In this document: positions 58,992-64,000 of the stretch, piece after piece
Layout of the letters: each line of letters opens with the position of its first letter
Numbering within the stretch: the stretch's first letter is position 1
Source: Lysinibacillus fusiformis
Lineage (GTDB): Bacteria > Bacillota > Bacilli > Bacillales_A > Planococcaceae
Assembly: GCF_002845985.1 (NCBI RefSeq)
Contig: NZ_PDFK01000005.1
Location: 124,001-188,000 of the forward strand
DNA: 64,000 bases
Direction: 5' to 3'
Notes under the pieces: model-generated
The model's database searches: none
Seen by the model: only the letters and a program-made list of their open reading frames with translations
Told to the model about the DNA's origin: nothing
Translations under genes and position numbers: made by a program

Positions 58992-60302
58992 ATGAATGCA
59001 GTAATTACGGCGGTAGCCGTTATGTTGATATTAAGCTTGCTTCGCATCAATGTCGTTCTTTCCTTAGTACTAGGAGCTTTTGTAGGTGGTCTTACAAGTG
59101 GAATGGGCATTGAGGCAACAGTACAATCATTTACAGAAGGGTTAGGCGCAGGGGCCACTATTGCATTGAGTTATGGTCTCCTTGGTGGCTTTGCTATTGC
59201 TATTGCCAAAACTGGAATACCAGAATTGATGATTGCAGGGATGTTAAAAATTTTAAATGGCAAAAGTAATAGAAAAGGCTTAGTGAAGGTTTTAATTTTT
59301 TTCCTTATTTTCGTGATGTCTATTTTATCTCAAAATGTTATTCCTATTCATATTGCCTTCATTCCATTATTGATTCCTCCTATTTTAAAAATATTAAATA
59401 TGTTGGAGGTTGATCGACGTATCATTGCGGTCCTAATTGCAGTAGGCTTAATCGGTACTTATAGTTTCGTGCCAGCTGGTTTCGGAGCCATTTTTCAAGA
59501 TATCGTTGCTACACAAGTGTCAGAGGCTGGAATGGCTGTATCTTCACGTGATGTACCGGCAGCAATGGCGATTCCGGTGCTAGGAATGCTGATTGGGCTG
59601 CTTGTCGCCTTTGTTGTATACCGTAAGCCAAGACAGTATAAGCACAATGAAGTAGAGACGGAATCTTTAAACGTGAACGTCAGTAAGTTTGTGATGTTTT
59701 CTACAGCTCTTGCATTAGTCGCATCACTTTGTGCTCAAGTATTAACAGATTCAATGATTGTCGGATCGTTTACAGGGATTATGTTGATGTATTTTACAGG
59801 TGCGCTTAAATGGAAAGAGGCAGATGACATTCTCTCTGAAGGGATGAAGATGATGGCCTTTATTGGCTTTGTCATGATTGCGGCCAATGGCTTCGCAGCC
59901 GTTATTAATGCTACTGGGGATGTGGATAGCTTAATTACAAGCTCAATCGCTGTGCTGAAAGGTAATAGAAGTCTCGCTGTCTTTATCATGCTAGTCATTG
60001 GATTAGTTGTGACGATGGGTATTGGTTCATCTTTTGCTACAGTACCTATTATTGCTACGTTATTTGTTCCTCTTGCACAAGGGTTGGGATTGAGTCCATT
60101 AGCGATTCTTTGTTTAATTGGTACAGCAGGTGCTTTAGGCGATGCAGGCTCTCCAGCTTCAGATTCTACGTTAGGACCAACAGCAGGCTTAAATGTAGAT
60201 GGACAACATCATCATATTTGGGATACTTGTGTACCGACATTTGTTTTTATTAATATCCCTTTGATCCTGTTTGGTTGGATGGCATGTGTATTCTTTCTAT
60301 AA
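58992..60302 (+). CDS. Na+/H+ antiporter family protein, YuiF-like (possible amino acid transporter)
   Basis: A 436-residue transporter with about eleven membrane segments. The C-terminal stretch LGDAGSPASDSTLGPTAGLN followed by DGQHHHIWDTCVPTF is typical of the Na_H_antiporter family that includes B. subtilis YuiF; some members move histidine or other amino acids rather than ions. A weak AGTGAAG precedes the ATG. It is a single gene with its own terminator, within the insertion between tuf and rpsJ. Substrate open. Confidence 0.82.
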   Translation: MNAVITAVAVMLILSLLRINVVLSLVLGAFVGGLTSGMGIEATVQSFTEGLGAGATIALSYGLLGGFAIAIAKTGIPELMIAGMLKILNGKSNRKGLVKVLIFFLIFVMSILSQNVIPIHIAFIPLLIPPILKILNMLEVDRRIIAVLIAVGLIGTYSFVPAGFGAIFQDIVATQVSEAGMAVSSRDVPAAMAIPVLGMLIGLLVAFVVYRKPRQYKHNEVETESLNVNVSKFVMFSTALALVASLCAQVLTDSMIVGSFTGIMLMYFTGALKWKEADDILSEGMKMMAFIGFVMIAANGFAAVINATGDVDSLITSSIAVLKGNRSLAVFIMLVIGLVVTMGIGSSFATVPIIATLFVPLAQGLGLSPLAILCLIGTAGALGDAGSPASDSTLGPTAGLNVDGQHHHIWDTCVPTFVFINIPLILFGWMACVFFL

Positions 60303-60307
60303 AATAA

Positions 60308-60341
60308 GAAGTAGTTTCTTATCTATAGAAACTACTTTCTT
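60308..60341 (+). terminator. Terminator after the antiporter gene
   Basis: AAGTAGTTTC pairs with GAAACTACTT over a 9-base loop, then TCTT. Confidence 0.8.
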
Positions 60342-60496
60342 AAAGAATTGTTTGAAAAGTACGGAAATGTTGATATGACAACCTTAACTATTGCAATATG
60401 TAATAAAATTTTATATACTAATAAACGGCTTAATAAAGCGAAGAAGTAGTAGTACTAAGAATATCTACAACATTTAAAAGAATTTAGCGAAAAGAC

Positions 60497-60525
60497 TTGC
60501 TTATTCTTTTTTTATTGTATATAAT
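60497..60525 (+). promoter_or_regulatory. Sigma-A promoter of the S10 operon
   Basis: TTGCTT at 60497-60502 and TATAAT at 60520-60525, 17-base spacer. Region 60342-60496 before it shows no gene. Confidence 0.7.
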
Positions 60526-60530
60526 GTTGA

Positions 60531-60962
<432 letters not shown>

Positions 60963-61008
60963 TGGTAAAAATAATATAACTTTTCAAAACTTACAGGAGG
61001 TGTGACAA

Positions 61009-61638
61009 ATGGCTAAAGGAATCTTAGGTAGAAAAATTGGTATGACACAAGTTTTCGCTGAAAACGGCGATTTAATCCCGGTAACAGTTATCGAAGCTGC
61101 GCCAAACGTAGTTCTTCAAAAGAAAACTGTTGAAACAGACGGCTACGAAGCAATTCAAGTTGGTTTCGAAGACAAGCGCGTTAAGCTTTCTAACAAACCT
61201 GAACAAGGTCACGTAGCAAAAGCGAACACTGCTCCTAAGCGCTTCATTCGTGAATTCCGCAACGTGAACGTTGGAGAATACGAAGTTGGTCAAGAAGTCA
61301 AAGTAGAAATTTTCGCAGAAGGCGATGTAATTGATGTGACAGGTGTTACTAAAGGTAAAGGTTTCCAAGGTGTTATTAAACGCCACGGACAATCTCGTGG
61401 TCCTATGGCCCACGGTTCTCGTTACCACCGTCGTCCTGGTTCAATGGGTCCAGTTGCTCCGAACCGCGTATTTAAACAAAAGAAATTACCTGGTCAAATG
61501 GGTGGCAATGTAGTTACAATCCAAAACTTAGAAATCGTGAAAGTTGATGCTGATCGTAACTTACTACTTGTTAAAGGTAATGTTCCTGGTTCTAAAAAAG
61601 CTCTAGTTACAGTAAAAACTGCAATTAAAGCTAAGTAA
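61009..61638 (+). CDS. rplC: 50S ribosomal protein L3
   Basis: A 209-residue L3, complete. The loop that reaches the peptidyl-transferase centre ([13 protein letters not shown] region) is normal. GGAGGTG lies 8 bases before the ATG. Second gene of the S10 operon. Confidence 0.96.
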   Translation: MAKGILGRKIGMTQVFAENGDLIPVTVIEAAPNVVLQKKTVETDGYEAIQVGFEDKRVKLSNKPEQGHVAKANTAPKRFIREFRNVNVGEYEVGQEVKVEIFAEGDVIDVTGVTKGKGFQGVIKRHGQSRGPMAHGSRYHRRPGSMGPVAPNRVFKQKKLPGQMGGNVVTIQNLEIVKVDADRNLLLVKGNVPGSKKALVTVKTAIKAK

Positions 61639-61664
61639 TCACTTCAAGAAAGGAGGAAACAGGA

Positions 61665-62288
61665 ATGACAAAAGTATCTGTACTTAGTCAAACAGGTGCT
61701 TCAGTTGGTGAAATCGAATTAAACGATGCGATCTTCGGAATCGAGCCAAATGAAGCAGTATTATTCGACGCAGTAGTAGCTCAACGTGCTTCTCTTCGTC
61801 AAGGTAATCACAAGGTTAAAAACCGTTCTGAGGTTGCTGGTGGTGGTCGTAAACCATGGCGTCAAAAAGGAACTGGTCGTGCTCGTCAAGGTTCTATCCG
61901 TTCTCCACAATGGCGCGGCGGTGGTATCGTATTCGGTCCTACTCCACGTAGCTATTCTTATAAATTACCTAAAAAAGTTCGCCGCTTAGCTCTTAAATCT
62001 GCTTTATCAGCTAAAGTAGTAGAACAAAACTTCTTAGTTCTTGATGCTCTAACTCTAGCAGCACCAAAAACAAAAGAATTCACAAAAATTCTTAAAGATC
62101 TTTCTTTAGAGAAAAAATCTTTATTCGTAACTGCTGACCTAGATGAAAACGTAGCATTATCTGCTCGTAACATCCCAGGTGTAACAGTTTTAACTGCAAA
62201 TGGAATCAACGTTCTTGATCTATTAGGTCACGACAAAGTTGTATTCACTAAATCTGCAGTAGAAAAAGTTGAGGAGGTGCTTGGATAA
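61665..62288 (+). CDS. rplD: 50S ribosomal protein L4
   Basis: A 207-residue L4, complete. The exit-tunnel loop reads [29 protein letters not shown] region, the usual macrolide-sensitive form. In E. coli L4 regulates this operon; whether it does so here is unknown. AAAGGAGG precedes the ATG. It overlaps rplW by one base. Confidence 0.95.
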   Translation: MTKVSVLSQTGASVGEIELNDAIFGIEPNEAVLFDAVVAQRASLRQGNHKVKNRSEVAGGGRKPWRQKGTGRARQGSIRSPQWRGGGIVFGPTPRSYSYKLPKKVRRLALKSALSAKVVEQNFLVLDALTLAAPKTKEFTKILKDLSLEKKSLFVTADLDENVALSARNIPGVTVLTANGINVLDLLGHDKVVFTKSAVEKVEEVLG

Positions 62289-62572
62289 TGGAAGCACGTG
62301 ATATTTTAAAACGTCCGGTCATTACTGAGCGTTCTTCAGAACTTATGGCAGAGAAAAAGTATACTTTCGAAGTAGACACTCGCGCTAACAAAACTCAAGT
62401 AAAAGACGCTGTAGAAGAAATCTTTGGCGTAAAAGTTGAGAAAGTAAACGTTCTTAACTACAAAGGTAAATTCAAGCGTGTTGGCCGTTATGGTGGTTAC
62501 ACTAACAAACGTCGTAAAGCGATTGTTAAATTAACTGCTGATAGCAAAGAAATTGAATTATTCGAAGTGTAA
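62288..62572 (+). CDS. rplW: 50S ribosomal protein L23
   Basis: A 94-residue L23, complete; at the tunnel exit it is the docking site for trigger factor and SRP. GAGGAGGTG lies within the end of rplD, 9 bases before the ATG. The stop of rplD overlaps its start (TAATG). Confidence 0.95.
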   Translation: MEARDILKRPVITERSSELMAEKKYTFEVDTRANKTQVKDAVEEIFGVKVEKVNVLNYKGKFKRVGRYGGYTNKRRKAIVKLTADSKEIELFEV

Positions 62573-62620
62573 TCCTTAATGGATTTATGATTTGAACACT
62601 CAAGAAGGAGGGAAAACACA

Positions 62621-63451
62621 ATGGCGATTAAAAAGTATAAACCTACCTCTAATGGTCGTCGTAACATGACGTCATTAGACTTTGCGGAAATTACAACTAA
62701 CAAGCCTGAGAAATCATTGCTTGAACCAACTAAACGCAAAGCTGGTCGTAACAACCAAGGTAAAATCACTGTTCGTCATCATGGTGGTGGTCATAAGAAG
62801 CAATACCGTGTTATCGATTTCAAACGTGTTAAAGATGGCATTCCGGCAAAAGTTGCTACTATTGAATATGATCCAAACCGTTCTGCGAATATCGCATTAA
62901 TCAACTACGCTGATGGAGCAAAAGCTTACATCTTAGCACCAAAAGGTCTAGAGGTTGGTCAAACAATCGTTTCTGGTCCAGATGCTGATATTAAAGTAGG
63001 TAATGCATTACCATTAGCAAACATTCCAATGGGTACTACAATCCATAACATCGAGTTAAAACCTGGAAAAGGTGGACAATTAGTACGTTCTGCTGGTACT
63101 TCTGCTCAAGTACTTGGTCGTGAAGATAAGTACGTAATCGTTCGTCTTCAATCTGGTGAAGTACGTTTAGTGTTAGCTACTTGCCGCGCTACAATCGGTC
63201 AAGTTGGTAACGAACAACACGAACTTGTACACATCGGTAAAGCAGGTCGTAGCCGTTGGTTAGGTAAACGCCCAGAAGTTCGTGGTTCTGTAATGAACCC
63301 TAACGATCACCCACACGGTGGTGGTGAAGGACGTTCTCCAATCGGACGTAAATCACCAATGACTCCTTGGGGTAAACCAGCACTTGGTTACAAAACTCGT
63401 AAGAAGAAAAACAAATCGGATAAATTTATCATCCGTAGTCGTAAAAAATAA
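62621..63451 (+). CDS. rplB: 50S ribosomal protein L2
   Basis: A 276-residue L2, complete, with the conserved [21 protein letters not shown] motif near residue 225 that contains the functionally essential histidine region (HPHGGGEG). It supports peptidyl-transfer and subunit joining. AAGGAGGG is upstream of the ATG. Confidence 0.96.
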   Translation: MAIKKYKPTSNGRRNMTSLDFAEITTNKPEKSLLEPTKRKAGRNNQGKITVRHHGGGHKKQYRVIDFKRVKDGIPAKVATIEYDPNRSANIALINYADGAKAYILAPKGLEVGQTIVSGPDADIKVGNALPLANIPMGTTIHNIELKPGKGGQLVRSAGTSAQVLGREDKYVIVRLQSGEVRLVLATCRATIGQVGNEQHELVHIGKAGRSRWLGKRPEVRGSVMNPNDHPHGGGEGRSPIGRKSPMTPWGKPALGYKTRKKKNKSDKFIIRSRKK

Positions 63452-63460
63452 AGTGGTTAA

Positions 63461-63487
63461 ACTACGGTTCTATGTGAGAGCCGTGGT
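63461..63487 (+). other. Hairpin between rplB and rpsS
   Basis: ACTACGGTTCT pairs with AGAGCCGTGGT (with G-T pairs) over a 5-base loop. No T run, so not a terminator; may be a processing or regulatory site. Confidence 0.5.
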
Positions 63488-63511
63488 GGAATCACGGAGG
63501 GAGGTTCCTAC

Positions 63512-63790
63512 ATGGGTCGCAGCTTGAAAAAAGGACCTTTTGTTGATGACCACTTAATGAAAAAAGTGGAAGTACAAGAGGCTTCTGAGAAAAAACAAGT
63601 TATCAAAACTTGGTCACGCCGTTCTACAATCTTCCCGAACTTCATCGGTTTAACGATTGCTGTATATGATGGACGTAAACATGTTCCTGTATACGTAACA
63701 GAAGATATGGTAGGCCATAAACTTGGTGAGTTCGCACCGACACGTACTTACAAAGGTCACGGTGCAGACGACAAGAAAACAAGACGCTAA
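63512..63790 (+). CDS. rpsS: 30S ribosomal protein S19
   Basis: A 92-residue S19, complete, [16 protein letters not shown] at the start; it binds the 30S head with S13. GGAGGGAGG is upstream of the ATG. Confidence 0.96.
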   Translation: MGRSLKKGPFVDDHLMKKVEVQEASEKKQVIKTWSRRSTIFPNFIGLTIAVYDGRKHVPVYVTEDMVGHKLGEFAPTRTYKGHGADDKKTRR

Positions 63791-63812
63791 TTTTGAGAGG
63801 AGGTAAATCCTA

Positions 63813-64000
63813 ATGACACAAGCTAAAGCTATCGCTCGCACAGTACGTATTGCTCCTCGTAAAGTACGTCTAGTTGTAGACTTAATCCGAGGTAAGCAAG
63901 TTGGTGAAGCAGTTGCAATTTTACGTCATACTCCAAAAGCGGCGTCTCCAGTCGTTGAGAAAGTATTAAAATCTGCAGTTGCTAATGCTGAGCACAACTA
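63813..64000 (+). CDS. rplV: 50S ribosomal protein L22, partial (runs off the window)
   Basis: The first 62 codons of L22 ([20 protein letters not shown] at the start, then [10 protein letters not shown]). GAGGAGG is about 9 bases before the ATG. The tunnel-lining hairpin is beyond the window end. Confidence 0.95.
   Translation, partial: MTQAKAIARTVRIAPRKVRLVVDLIRGKQVGEAVAILRHTPKAASPVVEKVLKSAVANAEHN

Noticed and set aside
61072..61428. Minus-strand open frame opposite rplC (118 residues)
   Set aside because: Phe/Asn-rich antisense frame of a ribosomal gene.

Overview
The window is chromosomal DNA from a low-GC Gram-positive spore-former of the Bacillales. The best guess is Lysinibacillus or a close relative. 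The reasons are the AT-rich codon use, the SigH, McsA/McsB, ClpC and Rae1 set, strong GGAGG-type ribosome binding sites, Bacillus-like ribosomal gene order, and protein sequences close to but distinct from B. subtilis. The genus is inference, since no search was run.

Layout. (1) 1-21.2 kb is accessory and metabolic: the end of a histidine kinase gene; a polyphosphate-polymerase-like VTC protein, a DUF4956 membrane protein and a CotH-family kinase in a row; a methyltransferase; a complete branched-chain amino acid ABC importer (livJ, livHMGF) with a near-perfect CodY box; a DUF985 cupin; a DUF6904-like protein and an RluF-type pseudouridine synthase on the minus strand; an ExaC-like aldehyde dehydrogenase with DUF779; a DUF4003 protein; a second aldehyde dehydrogenase; a YkhA-like thioesterase; a HemAT oxygen sensor; a CorA transporter; a methyltransferase and small membrane proteins. 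(2) 21.3-27.5 kb is the stress operon ctsR-mcsA-mcsB-clpC with a CtsR operator, then radA. (3) 27.7-36.8 kb is yacL, ispD, ispF, gltX, a cysteine T-box, cysE, cysS, mrnC, rlmB, rae1 and sigH. This is the B. subtilis order except that disA is missing between radA and yacL. (4) 36.8-54.2 kb holds the translation and transcription core: rpmG, secE, nusG, rplK, rplA, rplJ, rplL, an RsmC-like methyltransferase, rpoB, rpoC, an L7Ae-like protein, rpsL, rpsG, fusA and tuf. (5) 54.3-60.3 kb is an insertion between the str and S10 operons: a BceRS-type two-component system, a BceAB-type peptide-detoxification transporter and a YuiF-like antiporter. (6) 60.5-64 kb is the start of the S10 operon (rpsJ, rplC, rplD, rplW, rplB, rpsS, partial rplV).

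Regulatory RNA is plentiful: a Cys T-box, an L10 leader, a structured S10 leader, a terminator in the rpoB leader, a matched pair of possible L1 operators before rplK and rplA, and a 19-codon upstream ORF before ispF, which itself has no visible ribosome binding site.

The observations most worth following are the VTC-DUF4956-CotH cassette, the Arg at S12 position 56 (the streptomycin-resistance position), the ispF upstream ORF, the CodY control of liv, the missing disA, and the Bce module placed between two ribosomal operons. No tRNA, rRNA, CRISPR array, insertion sequence or prophage was seen.
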